This document shows, piece by piece, positions 7,906 through 16,646 of a DNA stretch of 64,000 nucleotides. The notes under the pieces are model-generated. The model was not told the origin of the DNA. It worked only from the letters and a program-made list of their open reading frames with translations, and did not search any database. The position numbers were made by a program, and so were the translations under genes. How positions within the stretch are numbered: the first letter of the stretch is position 1; every line of letters starts with the position of its first letter. Source of the stretch: Marmoricola endophyticus (GTDB lineage: Bacteria > Actinomycetota > Actinomycetes > Propionibacteriales > Nocardioidaceae); contig NZ_BMKQ01000001.1 in assembly GCF_014644415.1 (NCBI RefSeq), forward strand, positions 772,569-836,568, given 5' to 3'.

Positions 7906-9522
7906 GTGCGGCACGATGCACCCGTGGATCTCCTGCGCCGCGGCCGCCGTGCCGAGCCGTCGATCGCGCGACAGGTGCTGCTGACGCAGCTGCTCGTGGT
8001 CCTCGTGCTGGTCGGTGTCTCCGCGGCCCTCGCGGCGTACGACGCCCGTGCCGACGCGCGTGACCGCGCCTCGAAGGTCACGCTGACCGTCGCCCGCAGC
8101 GTCGCCGACGCCCCGGGCCTGCCCGCCACGCTCGCCGGGAGCGAGCCCTCCCGCACCCTGGAGCCGTACGTCGAGCGGCTGCGCCGGGCCACGGGCACCG
8201 ACTTCATCACCGTGATGACGCCGGACCGGGTCCGGCTGACCCACCCCGACCCGTCCCTGATCGGGCGAAGGTTCATCGGCGACGTCGGTGACGCGCTGGA
8301 CGGGCGCGCGTTCCGGCAGACGCACGCCGGCACGCTCGGCCCGTCCGTGCGCTGGGTGGTGCCGGTCGAGTCCCAGGGCCGGGTCGTCGGCCTCGTCGCG
8401 GTGGGGATCACCGTCTCCCGGATCGACTCCGGGCTGCGCTCGGACCTGCTGCTGATCGCCGTCGCCGCGGTGCCGGTGGTCGGGGTCGGGCTGCTCGGCA
8501 GCTGGTGGGTGACCCGGCGGCTGCGGCGGCGCACCCACGGTCTCGGCGAGCGCGAGATCACCCGGATGTACGAGTTCTACCGCGCGGTCCTCCACGCGGT
8601 CCGCGAAGGACTGGTGCTGCTCGACGACCGCGGCACCGTGCAGCTGGTCAACGACGAGGCGCGGACCCTGCTGGAGCTGCCGGCCGACGTCGTCGGCTCG
8701 GACGTACGACGCCTCGGTCTGCCGCCGGCGCTGGTCGCGGCCGCGCTCGGCCGGACGGCCGAGTCCGACGACCTCTACCTGGTCGGCGAGCACCTGCTCG
8801 TCGTCTCCTCGGCCCCCGCGCAGTGGGACGGCCGCGAGGTCGGCGTCGTCCTCACGCTGCGCGACCACACCGAGCTGCAGTCGGTCACCGGCGAGCTCGA
8901 CGTCGCCCGCGGGCTGACCCAGGCGCTGCGCGCACAGACCCACGAGGCCGCGAACCGGCTGCACACCGTGGTGTCGCTGGTCGAGATGGGTCGGGCCGAC
9001 GAGGCGGTCGATCTCGCCACGGAGGAGCTGCAGGTCGCGCAGGTGCTCACCGACCAGGTCGTCGGCGGGGTCGGCGACCCGGTGCTGGCGGCCGTGCTCC
9101 TCGGGAAGAGCGCCGAGGCCGCCGAGCGGGGCACGACCCTGAGCGTCGAGGGCGGCGCCTCGGTGGCCGACCTCTCGGCGCGCGACCTCGTCACCGTGCT
9201 GGGCAACCTGGTCGACAACGCGCTGGACGCGGTCGCGGAGCGCCCGGACGGCACCGACCGCAGGGTCCGGGTGCGGCTGACCCCCGACGCCGACGGGCTC
9301 GAGGTCGCGGTCGGCGACAGCGGTCCGGGGTTCACCGACGCCGAGGCGGCGCGGGCCCTGGAGCAGGGGTGGAGCACGAAGGCCGGGTCCGCCGTGGGCG
9401 GGCGGGGCGTCGGCCTCGCGCTCGTACGACGAACGGCGCGGCGCCACGGCGGCGACGTCCGCATCGGGCGCTCGGACCTCGGCGGCGCCGAGGTCGCGGT
9501 CCACCTGAGGCGGGGCGCATGA
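7906..9522 (+). CDS. CitA/DcuS-family sensor histidine kinase
   Basis: Membrane sensor of 538 aa. A transmembrane helix at about 22-44 leads to an extracytoplasmic PAS-like sensor (about 45-180). A second helix lies at about 185-205, followed by a cytoplasmic PAS domain (about 220-320). The dimerisation/phospho-acceptor box QTHEAANRLHTVVSLVEMG carries the histidine in the QTHE context typical of the DcuS/CitA subfamily. The ATPase domain has NLVDNALDA (N box) and glycine-rich GDSGPGF and GGRGVGLALV. It probably senses C4-dicarboxylates or citrate. A GTG at 7924 is an equally possible start. The stop overlaps the ATG of the response regulator (ATGA). Confidence 0.87.
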   Translation: MRHDAPVDLLRRGRRAEPSIARQVLLTQLLVVLVLVGVSAALAAYDARADARDRASKVTLTVARSVADAPGLPATLAGSEPSRTLEPYVERLRRATGTDFITVMTPDRVRLTHPDPSLIGRRFIGDVGDALDGRAFRQTHAGTLGPSVRWVVPVESQGRVVGLVAVGITVSRIDSGLRSDLLLIAVAAVPVVGVGLLGSWWVTRRLRRRTHGLGEREITRMYEFYRAVLHAVREGLVLLDDRGTVQLVNDEARTLLELPADVVGSDVRRLGLPPALVAAALGRTAESDDLYLVGEHLLVVSSAPAQWDGREVGVVLTLRDHTELQSVTGELDVARGLTQALRAQTHEAANRLHTVVSLVEMGRADEAVDLATEELQVAQVLTDQVVGGVGDPVLAAVLLGKSAEAAERGTTLSVEGGASVADLSARDLVTVLGNLVDNALDAVAERPDGTDRRVRVRLTPDADGLEVAVGDSGPGFTDAEAARALEQGWSTKAGSAVGGRGVGLALVRRTARRHGGDVRIGRSDLGGAEVAVHLRRGA

Positions 9523-10193
9523 GTGTCCGCGTGCTCGTGGTGGAGGACGAGGAGCTGGCCGCCGAGGCGCACGCGACGTACGTCCGACGCGTGCCCGGCT
9601 TCGAGCTGGCCGGCGTCGCCCGCTCGGCCGCCGACGCCGCACGCCTGCTGGCCGCACGCCCGGTCGACCTGGTGCTGCTGGACATGAACCTGCCCGACGG
9701 CCACGGCCTGGTGCTGCTGCGCCGGCTGCGCGCGGCGGGTCACGACGTCGACGTGATCGCGGTGACCTCTGCTCGCGAGGCGGAGGTGGTGCGCTCGGCG
9801 GTGGCCCAGGGAGTGGTGCTGTACCTCCTCAAGCCGTTCACGTTCGCCTCGTTCGCCGAGAAGCTGCGGCAGTACGCCGAGTACCGCGCGCGGCTCGGCG
9901 GCGAGGACGGCCAGGTCGCGCAGGACGAGGTGGACCGGGCCTTCGGTGCGCTGCGGCCCGCCGGCGGCCAGGTGACGCCGAAGGGGATGAGCCCGGAGAC
10001 GCTCGAGCAGGTCCTCGAGGCCGTACGCGCCGCCGAGCAGGCCGTCTCCGCCACCGAGGTCGCCGAGCGCACCGGGGTCTCGCGGGTCACCGCGAGGCGC
10101 TACCTCGAGCAGCTGACCGAGCGGGGCCTGCTGGCACGCGCCGCGAGGTACGGCGGCTCCGGCCGCCCCGAGCTGGAGTACCGGCGGGTGTGA
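9519..10193 (+). CDS. CitB/DcuR-family response regulator
   Basis: Protein of 224 aa. The receiver domain (about 1-125) has the acidic pair in VVEDEE, the phospho-acceptor aspartate in LVLLDMNLPDGHG and the conserved lysine in LLKPFTF. The C-terminus carries a helix-turn-helix (SATEVAERTGVSRVTARRYL) followed by a wing-like segment, as in the CitB group. Translation is coupled to the kinase through an ATGA overlap. The expected target is the divergent dctA gene. Confidence 0.88.
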   Translation: MSVRVLVVEDEELAAEAHATYVRRVPGFELAGVARSAADAARLLAARPVDLVLLDMNLPDGHGLVLLRRLRAAGHDVDVIAVTSAREAEVVRSAVAQGVVLYLLKPFTFASFAEKLRQYAEYRARLGGEDGQVAQDEVDRAFGALRPAGGQVTPKGMSPETLEQVLEAVRAAEQAVSATEVAERTGVSRVTARRYLEQLTERGLLARAARYGGSGRPELEYRRV

Positions 10194-10214
10194 CGGCGGA
10201 GGCCCGGCTCACCG

Positions 10215-10329
10215 GGTCTCGACGCGCTCGCTGACGCTCGCTGCTCGACCACCTCGCGGTGGTCGAGCCCGACCAGGCAAGGTGGTCGAGCCCGACCGAG
10301 CGCCAGCGAGGGAGGACGTCGAGACCACC
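10215..10329. repeat. Type A intergenic element, inverted pair
   Basis: A forward copy (10215-10253, GGTCTCGACGCGCTCG to CTCGACCACC) is followed by a short GGTGGTCGAGCCCGACC fragment (10258) and a full reverse copy (10281-10329, ending GACGTCGAGACCACC). Together they fill the gap between the convergent response-regulator and pgm genes and could fold into a large cruciform or RNA hairpin. A remnant, GGTCGAGACCC, lies near 10350. Confidence 0.8.
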
Positions 10330-10365
10330 CGTCCCCACGACCGGGAGGAGGTCGAGACCCTCGCG

Positions 10366-12009
10366 CTAGCCCTCCAGCGCCGCGGCCACGACCTCGCGCG
10401 CCTCCTCCTGCACGAGGTGCAGGTGGTCGGCGCCCCGGAAGGACTCGGCGTAGATCTTGTAGACGTCCTCGGTCCCCGAGGGACGCGCCGCGAACCACGC
10501 CGACTCCGTGGTCACCTTCAGCCCGCCCACGGCGGCGCCGTTGCCCGGCGCCTCGGTCAGCTTGGCGGTGATCGGCTCGCCGGCGAGCTCGGTCGCACCG
10601 ACGTCGTCGGGGCTCAGCGCCGCCAGCTTCGCCTTCTGCTCGCGGGTCGCGGCGGCGTCGATGCGGGCGTACGCCGGGTCGCCGTGCTCGGCGACGAGGC
10701 TGGCGTACAGCTGGCTCGGCGTCTGCTCGGTGACCGCGACGATCTCCGAGGCCAGCAGTGCGAGCAGGATGCCGTCCTTGTCGGTGGTCCAGGTGCTGCC
10801 GTCACGGCGCAGGAAGGACGCGCCGGCCGACTCCTCGCCCCCGAAGCCGAACGACCCGTCGAGCAGCCCGGGCACGAACCACTTGAAGCCGACCGGCACC
10901 TCCACCAGCGGCTTCCCGAGCGACTCGGCGACCCGGTCGATCATCGAGGAGGACACCAGCGTCTTGCCGATCCGCGCGGACTCCGGCCAGTCCGGGCGCG
11001 CGCCGCCGAACAGGTGACCGATGGCCACCGCGAGGTAGTGGTTGGGGTTCATCAGCCCGGCGTCGGGCGTGACGATCCCGTGCCGGTCGGAGTCGGCATC
11101 GTTGCCGGTGGCGATGTCGTACTCGTCCTTGCGGCCGATCAGCGACGCCATCGCGCTCGGCGAGGAGCAGTCCATCCGGATCTTGCCGTCCCAGTCCAGC
11201 GTCATGAACCGCCAGGTCGGGTCGACTGCCGGGTTGACCACGGTCAGGTCCAGGCGCAGCCGCTCGGCGATCTCGCCCCAGTAGCCGACGCTGGCACCAC
11301 CCAGCGGGTCCGCGCCGATGCGTACGCCGGCCGCGCGCACGGCGTCGATGTCGAGCACGTGCGGGAGCTCCTCGACGTACGCACCGAGGAAGTCGTAGCC
11401 GGTGCAGGCCGCGCGGGCGCGGGCGTGCGGAACGCGACGCACGCCCGAGAGCCCGTCGCGGATCAGCGCGTTGGCGCGGTCGGCGATCGTCCTCGTCGCC
11501 TCGGAGTCCGCGGGCCCGCCGTGCGGCGGGTTGTACTTGAACCCCCCGTCCGAGGGCGGGTTGTGCGAGGGGGTGACCACGATCCCGTCGGCGAGCCCCG
11601 CTCCCGCCGTCCGACCTCCGTTGGCCGCCAGGATCGCCAGCGACACCGCCGGCGTCGGGGTGAAGCCGTCGCGCTCGTCGACCAGCACCGTCACGTCGTT
11701 GGCGACCAGCACCTCGATCGCGGTCGCGGTCGCGGGCGCGCTGAGCGCGTGCGTGTCGGCGCCGAGGAACAGCGGCCCGTCGTACCCCTGCGCCTTGCGG
11801 TAGTCGCAGATCGCCTGCGTCGTGGCCAGGATGTGCGTCTCGTTGAAGGCGGTGCGCAGGCTGCTCCCCCGGTGCCCGGAGGTGCCGAAGACGACCTGCT
11901 GGTCGGGGTCCTCGGGGTCCGGGACGCCGGTGAAGTACGCCGTCACCAGCGCCGGGACGTCGACGAGGTCCTCGGATCGGGCCTGCGTACCCGCTCGGGA
12001 GTCGTTCAC
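10366..12009 (-). CDS. pgm: Phosphoglucomutase (alpha-D-glucose phosphate-specific)
   Basis: Protein of 547 aa, the normal length for this mutase. It interconverts glucose-1-phosphate and glucose-6-phosphate. [10 protein letters not shown] starts domain 1, the phosphoserine loop is [13 protein letters not shown], the metal-binding loop is [10 protein letters not shown], and the sugar- and phosphate-binding parts are [13 protein letters not shown] and [13 protein letters not shown]. The GTG start overlaps the glgC stop (GTGA), so glgC and pgm form one operon that links central metabolism to ADP-glucose. The type A repeat at 10215-10329 lies downstream. Confidence 0.95.
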   Translation of the reverse strand: MNDSRAGTQARSEDLVDVPALVTAYFTGVPDPEDPDQQVVFGTSGHRGSSLRTAFNETHILATTQAICDYRKAQGYDGPLFLGADTHALSAPATATAIEVLVANDVTVLVDERDGFTPTPAVSLAILAANGGRTAGAGLADGIVVTPSHNPPSDGGFKYNPPHGGPADSEATRTIADRANALIRDGLSGVRRVPHARARAACTGYDFLGAYVEELPHVLDIDAVRAAGVRIGADPLGGASVGYWGEIAERLRLDLTVVNPAVDPTWRFMTLDWDGKIRMDCSSPSAMASLIGRKDEYDIATGNDADSDRHGIVTPDAGLMNPNHYLAVAIGHLFGGARPDWPESARIGKTLVSSSMIDRVAESLGKPLVEVPVGFKWFVPGLLDGSFGFGGEESAGASFLRRDGSTWTTDKDGILLALLASEIVAVTEQTPSQLYASLVAEHGDPAYARIDAAATREQKAKLAALSPDDVGATELAGEPITAKLTEAPGNGAAVGGLKVTTESAWFAARPSGTEDVYKIYAESFRGADHLHLVQEEAREVVAAALEG

Positions 12010-13253
12010 CGCGGGACCTCCTGCTCCTTGGCCAGCACCGTCAGGCCGTCCTCGACCACGAACCCGCGAGCCCGGTCCTCCTCGGGGTCGACCCCGATCC
12101 TGGTGCCCGGCGGCAGCACGACCGACTTGTCGATGATCGCGTGGCGGACCACGGACCCCTCCCCCACGCGGACGCCGGGCAGCAGCACCGAGTCCGAGAC
12201 CTCGGCCCCCGGCTCGACCCGCACCATCGGCGAGAGGACCGAGGTGCTGACCTGCCCGCCGATGACGACCGCACCCGGGGAGAGGATCGAGTTGAAGACC
12301 TTGATCGGCTTGCCCAGGTCGCCCTCGACGATCTTCGCCGGCGGCTGCGGGCCGTAGGTGGTGTAGATCGGCCACTCGGAGTTGTAGAGGTTGAAGATCG
12401 GCAGCGGCGCGACGAGGTCCATGTGCGCGGCGAAGTACGAGCCCATCGTCCCGACGTCGCGCCAGTAGCCACGGTCGCGGTCCAGCGAGCCGGGCACGTC
12501 GTTGTCCTTGTAGTCGTAGACGCCGGCCTCGCCGCGGGCCACGAAGGCCGGGACGATGTCGCCGCCCATGTCGTGCGCGGAGTCCTCCTGCTCCGCGTCG
12601 CGGGTGACCGCCTCGCGCAGCGCGTCGGCGTCGAAGACGTAGTTGCCCATCGAGGCCAGCACCTCCCCCGGGCTGTCCGGGAGGCCCTGCGGGTCGGTCG
12701 GCTTCTCCAGGAACGCGCGGATCCGCGACGGGTCGGCCGGGTCGACGTCGATCACGCCGAACTGGTCGGCCAGCCCGATCGGCTGCCGGATCGCTGCGAC
12801 GGTCGCGGCGGCACCGGACTCGACGTGCGCGTCCACCATCTGCGCGAAGTCCATCCGGTAGACGTGGTCGGCACCGACCACGACGACGATGTCCGGCTTC
12901 TCGTCGTTGAGCAGGTTCAGCGACTGGTAGATCGCGTCCGCGCTGCCGAGGTACCACCGCTTGCCGACCCGCTGCTGGGCCGGCACCGGCGTGACGTGGT
13001 TGCCCAGCAGGGTGCTCATCCGCCACGTCGTCGTGATGTGCCGGTCCAGGCTGTGCGACTTGTACTGCGTCAGCACGACGACCTTGAGGTAGCCGGAGTT
13101 GACGACGTTGGACAGCGCGAAGTCGATCAGCCGGTAGATCCCGCCGAACGGCACCGCCGGCTTCGCCCGGTCCGCGGTCAGCGGCATCAACCGCTTGCCC
13201 TCGCCGCCGGCCAGCACGATCGCGAGGACGTTCTTGCGCGAGGAGGAGGCCAT
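12006..13253 (-). CDS. glgC: Glucose-1-phosphate adenylyltransferase
   Basis: Protein of 415 aa. It makes ADP-glucose from ATP and glucose-1-phosphate. The nucleotide-binding signature [20 protein letters not shown] is at 11-30, followed by [15 protein letters not shown]. The C-terminal half has the left-handed beta-helix hexapeptide pattern ([31 protein letters not shown]). In mycobacteria the same gene sits beside and divergent to glgM. TAGGTT lies 6 nt before the ATG, as in a leaderless promoter, facing an equivalent promoter for glgA. Confidence 0.95.
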   Translation of the reverse strand: MASSSRKNVLAIVLAGGEGKRLMPLTADRAKPAVPFGGIYRLIDFALSNVVNSGYLKVVVLTQYKSHSLDRHITTTWRMSTLLGNHVTPVPAQQRVGKRWYLGSADAIYQSLNLLNDEKPDIVVVVGADHVYRMDFAQMVDAHVESGAAATVAAIRQPIGLADQFGVIDVDPADPSRIRAFLEKPTDPQGLPDSPGEVLASMGNYVFDADALREAVTRDAEQEDSAHDMGGDIVPAFVARGEAGVYDYKDNDVPGSLDRDRGYWRDVGTMGSYFAAHMDLVAPLPIFNLYNSEWPIYTTYGPQPPAKIVEGDLGKPIKVFNSILSPGAVVIGGQVSTSVLSPMVRVEPGAEVSDSVLLPGVRVGEGSVVRHAIIDKSVVLPPGTRIGVDPEEDRARGFVVEDGLTVLAKEQEVPR

Positions 13254-13259
13254 GGGGCG

Positions 13260-13308
13260 AACCTATCCGTGACACGGGTCACCGGGCGAGGCTCCCCGCG
13301 GATAGGTT
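13260..13308. promoter_or_regulatory. Paired divergent leaderless promoters of glgC and glgA
   Basis: TAGGTT on the minus strand (13265-13260) ends 6 nt before the glgC ATG. TAGGTT on the plus strand (13303-13308) ends 7 nt before the glgA ATG at 13316. Identical -10 boxes in the same position on both sides suggest matched, leaderless expression of both genes. Confidence 0.55.
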
Positions 13309-13315
13309 GAGACGC

Positions 13316-14512
13316 ATGGACCGCCTTCGCGTCGACGTGCTGAGCAAGGAGTACCCGCCCGAGGTGTACGGCGGCGCCGGCGTCCACGTCGCCGAGCTGG
13401 TGCGCGCGCTGCGCGCCCGCGCCGACGTCGACGCGTGCGTCCACGCCTTCGGCGCCCCGCGCGCCGAGCCGGGCACGACGTCGTACCCGGACCTGGCGGA
13501 GCTGGCCGGCGCCAACCCCGCGATCCGCACCCTCGGCGTCGACCTGTCGATGGTGGCCGGGTGCGAGGGGACCGACGTCGTCCACTCGCACACCTGGTAC
13601 GCCAACATGGCCGGCCACCTCGCCTCGCTGCTGCACGACGTGCCGCACGTGGTCAGCGCGCACAGCCTCGAGCCGATGCGGCCGTGGAAGGCCGAGCAGC
13701 TCGGCGGCGGGTACGCCGTGTCCAGCTGGGCCGAGCGGACGGCGTACGAGGCGGCCGCCGGGATCATCGCGGTCAGCGCGGCGATGCGCGAGGACGTGCT
13801 GCGCAGCTACCCGTCCGTCGACCCCGCCAAGGTCACGGTCGTGCACAACGGCATCGACACCGACGACTGGGCCCCGGTGGCGAACCCGGACCGGGTGCGC
13901 GAGCTCGGCGTCGACCCGGACCGCCCGGCGGTGATCTTCGTCGGGCGGATCACCCGGCAGAAGGGGCTGCCGCTCTTCCTCCGCGCCGCCGCTCAGCTGC
14001 CGCCCGACGTGCAGCTCGTGCTCTGCGCCGGCGCTCCGGACACCCCCGAGATCGAGGCCGAGGTGCGCGGGCTGGTCGACGGGCTGGCCGCCTCGCGCGA
14101 CGGTGTGGTGTGGATCGGCGAGATGCTGCCGCGCCCCGACGTCGTGGCCCTGCTGACCGCGGCGACCGTGTTCGTCTGCCCGTCGATCTACGAGCCGTTG
14201 GGGATCGTCAACCTCGAGGCGATGGCCTGCGAGACCGCGGTCGTGGCCACCGCGACCGGCGGCATCCCCGAGGTGGTGGTCGACGGCGAGACCGGGTGGC
14301 TGGTGCCGATCGACCAGGCCCAGGACGGCACCGGCACCCCGCTGGACCCCGATGCGTACGTCGCCGATCTCGCCGCCGCGCTGACCGACGCCGTCAGCGA
14401 CCCGCAGCGCGCCGCGTCGTACGGCCGGGCCGGCCGCGCCCGCGCGCAGCAGCACTTCAGCTGGCCCGCCATCGCCGAGCGGACGCTGGAGGTCTACCGC
14501 TCCCTGCGGTGA
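13316..14512 (+). CDS. glgA: GT4 glycogen synthase / maltose-1-phosphate synthase
   Basis: Glycosyltransferase of 398 aa with a GT-B fold. The N-terminal Rossmann domain has LSKEYPPEVYGGAGVHVAEL, the donor site is VGRITRQKGLPLFL, and the C-terminal motif is YEPLGIVNLEAMACE, with the nucleotide-contacting glutamates. It matches the actinobacterial GlgA group, which in mycobacteria is GlgM and joins ADP-glucose to glucose-1-phosphate to give maltose-1-phosphate for the GlgE pathway. Which product is made cannot be decided here. The ATG at 13316 is preferred to a TTG 9 nt upstream, which would overlap the -10 spacer. Confidence 0.88.
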   Translation: MDRLRVDVLSKEYPPEVYGGAGVHVAELVRALRARADVDACVHAFGAPRAEPGTTSYPDLAELAGANPAIRTLGVDLSMVAGCEGTDVVHSHTWYANMAGHLASLLHDVPHVVSAHSLEPMRPWKAEQLGGGYAVSSWAERTAYEAAAGIIAVSAAMREDVLRSYPSVDPAKVTVVHNGIDTDDWAPVANPDRVRELGVDPDRPAVIFVGRITRQKGLPLFLRAAAQLPPDVQLVLCAGAPDTPEIEAEVRGLVDGLAASRDGVVWIGEMLPRPDVVALLTAATVFVCPSIYEPLGIVNLEAMACETAVVATATGGIPEVVVDGETGWLVPIDQAQDGTGTPLDPDAYVADLAAALTDAVSDPQRAASYGRAGRARAQQHFSWPAIAERTLEVYRSLR

Positions 14513-14544
14513 CGATCACCCACGGTTCGCGACCCACCAGGGGA

Positions 14545-14599
14545 GGTCTCGACGTCCTCCCTCGCTAGCGCTCGGTCGGGCTCGACCACCTACGGCTAG
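14545..14599 (+). repeat. Left 55-bp type A copy, identical to 15242-15296
   Basis: This 55-bp element (GGTCTCGACGTCCTCCCTCG to CACCTACGGCTAG) is base-for-base identical to 15242-15296. The two copies are in direct orientation and bracket the 35-bp array plus the GIY-YIG nuclease gene. Copies elsewhere in the window differ at several positions, so these two were duplicated or homogenised recently. Confidence 0.9.
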
Positions 14600-14847
14600 G
14601 TGGTCGAGCAGCGAGCGCCAGCGAGCGCGGATGGGTGGTCGAGCAGCGAGCGCCAGCGAGCGCGGATGGGTGGTCGAGCAGCGAGCGCCAGCGAGCGCAG
14701 ATGGGTGGTCCAGCAGCGAGCGCCAGCGAGCGCGGATGGGTGGTCGAGCAGCGAGCGCCAGCGAGCGCAGATGGGTGGTCCAGCAGCGAGCGCCAGCGAG
14801 CGCGGATGGGTGGTCGAGCAGCGAGCGCCAGCGAGCGCGTCGAGACC
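14599..14847 (+). repeat. Seven-copy 35-bp tandem array of the reverse type A element
   Basis: Units start at 14599, 14634, 14669, 14704, 14739, 14774 and 14809, each beginning GGTGGTC[G/C]AGCAGCGAGC. Units 4 and 6 carry GGTCCAG instead of GGTCGAG, and the unit before each ends GCAGATG instead of GCGGATG. Units 3-4 and 5-6 thus form a duplicated 70-bp pair. The last unit runs into the normal end CGTCGAGACC. Units abut without spacers. The array fills most of the 416-bp gap between glgA and the GIY-YIG gene; the remaining ~80 bp show nothing recognisable. Confidence 0.93.
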
Positions 14848-14928
14848 CGGTGAGACGAGAAGCAGCCTTCTCCACAGGCCGCGACCGACCTCTTCCGCAC
14901 CGCTGCGCGGCAGACGATCGTGAAGCGC

Positions 14929-15231
14929 ATGGCCTGGGTCTACATCGTCCGCTGCTCGGACGGCTCCTACTACGTCGGCAGCACCCTCGACCTCGATCGG
15001 CGCATGGCTCAGCACAACGCCGGTGAGGGCGCGGCGTACACCCGTACACGTCGACCGGTGGTCCTCGTGTGGTGCGAGCACCACGACGACGTGGCCAACG
15101 CGTTCGCCTCGGAGAACCAGATCCAGGGCTGGTCGCGAGCGAAACGCGAGGCCCTCATCGAAGGGAGGATGCGAGACCTACCAGGGCTCGCGTGGGGTTA
15201 CTCCGGCGAGCGGCGAGACGGGGCGACCTGA
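14929..15231 (+). CDS. GIY-YIG family endonuclease (UPF0213/YhbQ type)
   Basis: Single-domain protein of 100 aa. VYIVRCSDGSYYVGST (4-19) is the GIY-YIG core, with the two tyrosines and the glycine; RR near 24-25 and the metal-binding glutamate at 62 (ASENQIQGWSRAKREALI) complete the active site. Members cut DNA with one Mg2+; physiological roles of stand-alone proteins are mostly unknown. Here the gene lies between identical 55-bp type A repeats and next to a 35-bp tandem array, which suggests a link between nuclease and repeat, like REP-associated RAYT enzymes (inference). The ATG at 14929 was preferred to GTG 14920 because the family starts M-x-W-[VY]-Y. Confidence 0.9.
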   Translation: MAWVYIVRCSDGSYYVGSTLDLDRRMAQHNAGEGAAYTRTRRPVVLVWCEHHDDVANAFASENQIQGWSRAKREALIEGRMRDLPGLAWGYSGERRDGAT

Positions 15232-15241
15232 GCCGGGTCGT

Positions 15242-15359
15242 GGTCTCGACGTCCTCCCTCGCTAGCGCTCGGTCGGGCTCGACCACCTACGGCTAGCCGG
15301 TCGAGCAGCGATCGCCAGCGTGATGCCCTGAGCCTGTCGAAGGGAGCGACGTCGAGACC
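15242..15359 (+). repeat. Right-flank type A composite with a CCCTGAGCCTGTCGAAGGG module
   Basis: The first 55 bp (15242-15296) repeat the left flank exactly. They are followed by a reverse copy (GGTCGAGCAGCGATCGCC) interrupted by GCCCTGAGCCTGTCGAAGGG (about 15325-15343), a second palindromic module called type B here, and closed by GACGTCGAGACC. The composite starts 10 nt after the GIY-YIG stop codon. Confidence 0.85.
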
Positions 15360-15412
15360 CGGTGGGATGACAGCGACAGCGGACGTCGCCGGCACCTCTA
15401 GGCTCAGGCGCC

Positions 15413-16387
15413 GTGACGTCGTACCTGCTGCTGCTCGCGCCGTCGGCCAACCGGGTGTACGCCGAGCAGGCGCCGGCGCTGGCGGCGGCGGAGCTGCGGC
15501 TGCTGTGCCCGGAAGTCACCGCCGTGGCCCCGGTCCAGGTCGCCGGGGTCGACTACCTCGCTCTCGAGGCACCGGAGCAGCCGGCGCTGGGGACGATGTC
15601 GAGCCGTTTCGCGCTCTTCCGGCGCGAGGGTGACCTGCTGGCGCCGGTGCCGGTGCACGTCCCTGACGTGCTGGACGACGACCTGGTGAGCATCCCGAAA
15701 TACCCCGGCAAGACGAACGAGCAGCTCACCCGGCTGCTGCTCAACGTGACGCTCGCCGCGGTCGACCGCGCCCCCGGCCCGCGTCGTGTGCTCGACCCGA
15801 TGTGCGGACGCGGGACCACGCTGACCACGGCGCTCACCCTCGGCCACGACGCGACCGGCGTCGAGCAGGACGAGAAGGCGCTCGACGCAACGGCGGCGTT
15901 CCTCAAGACCTACCTGCGCCGCAAGCGGCTCAAGCACCGGGCCGACGTCACGCCGGTCCGCCGCGACGGCCGCAAGGTCGGCCGCCGCCTCGACGTCGAG
16001 GTCACCCCGGCAGAGCGCACGCAGACGCTCAGCATCCTCTCCGGCGACGGTCGCCGCTCCGCCGAGCTGCTCGGCAAGCGCAAGTTCGACGCGGTCGTCA
16101 CCGACGCGCCGTACGGCGTGGTGCACGGCGGCCACACCGGCGAGGGCCGCGAGCGCTCCCCCGAGGCTCTGCTCCGCGAGGCCCTGCCGGTCTGGGCCGG
16201 CCAGCTGGTCGGCGGCGGCGCGCTCGGCATCGCCTTCAACACCCTCACCCTGCCGCGCGCGACGCTCGCCGCCATCACACGCGATGCCGGGCTCGACGTC
16301 CGCGACGACGGCCCGTGGCTCGACCTCGCGCACCGGGTCGACGCCTCGATCCACCGCGACGTGCTGGTGGCGACGCGTCCGACGTAG
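15413..16387 (+). CDS. TRM11-like SAM-dependent methyltransferase
   Basis: Protein of 324 aa. The N-terminal ~100 residues are variable and could bind RNA. The Rossmann methyltransferase domain has motif I LDPMCGRGTT (127-136) and the catalytic motif TDAPYG (230-235), a DPPY variant used by N-methylating enzymes acting on exocyclic amines. The layout matches the UPF0020/TRM11 group of tRNA guanine-N2 or related RNA methylases; the substrate is inferred only. GTG start with TAGGCT 8 nt upstream and no Shine-Dalgarno sequence. Repeat elements lie on both sides. Confidence 0.75.
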   Translation: MTSYLLLLAPSANRVYAEQAPALAAAELRLLCPEVTAVAPVQVAGVDYLALEAPEQPALGTMSSRFALFRREGDLLAPVPVHVPDVLDDDLVSIPKYPGKTNEQLTRLLLNVTLAAVDRAPGPRRVLDPMCGRGTTLTTALTLGHDATGVEQDEKALDATAAFLKTYLRRKRLKHRADVTPVRRDGRKVGRRLDVEVTPAERTQTLSILSGDGRRSAELLGKRKFDAVVTDAPYGVVHGGHTGEGRERSPEALLREALPVWAGQLVGGGALGIAFNTLTLPRATLAAITRDAGLDVRDDGPWLDLAHRVDASIHRDVLVATRPT

Positions 16388-16468
16388 GCCGTCTCAGCCG
16401 ACGAAGCGAGCTCCTCGCCATCGGTCGAGCGACGTCGAGCCACGAGAGGTACGTGCGTCGGCGACGGA

Positions 16469-16642
16469 GGTCTCGACGTCCTCCTTCGCTGGCGCTCAGT
16501 CGGGCTCGACCACCTCGGTGCGTCGCTCGCCGGGTCTCGGCGTCCTCCTTCGCTGGCGCTCAGTCGGGCTCGACCACCTCGGCGCGTCGCTCGCCGGGTC
16601 TCGACGTCCTCCTTCGCTGGCGCTCAGTCGGGCTCGACCACC
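16469..16642 (+). repeat. Three tandem type A elements with 64-bp period
   Basis: Copies of a 46-bp element lie at 16469-16514, 16533-16578 and 16597-16642, separated by an almost identical 18-bp linker (TCGG[T/C]GCGTCGCTCGCCG). The last copy ends 4 bp before the glyA stop codon. The 259-bp gap between the convergent methylase and glyA genes holds nothing else recognisable. The same element recurs with one change at 31270. Confidence 0.92.
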
Positions 16643-16646
16643 GACC

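Noticed and set aside
10366-13275. A 969-codon minus-strand frame that could be a glgC/pgm fusion
   Set aside because: Only the last 547 codons are family-like; the upstream part is glgC read in the wrong frame. The GTG at 12009 overlapping the glgC stop is the real start.
14599-14847. CRISPR-like array (35-bp period, seven units)
   Set aside because: Units abut directly without unique spacers and no cas genes are near; it is a tandem amplification of the type A element.
14600-14923. Several small frames (70-130 aa) through the 35-bp array
   Set aside because: Repeat of a non-multiple of three gives the same peptide pattern in all frames; no start site or composition supports coding.
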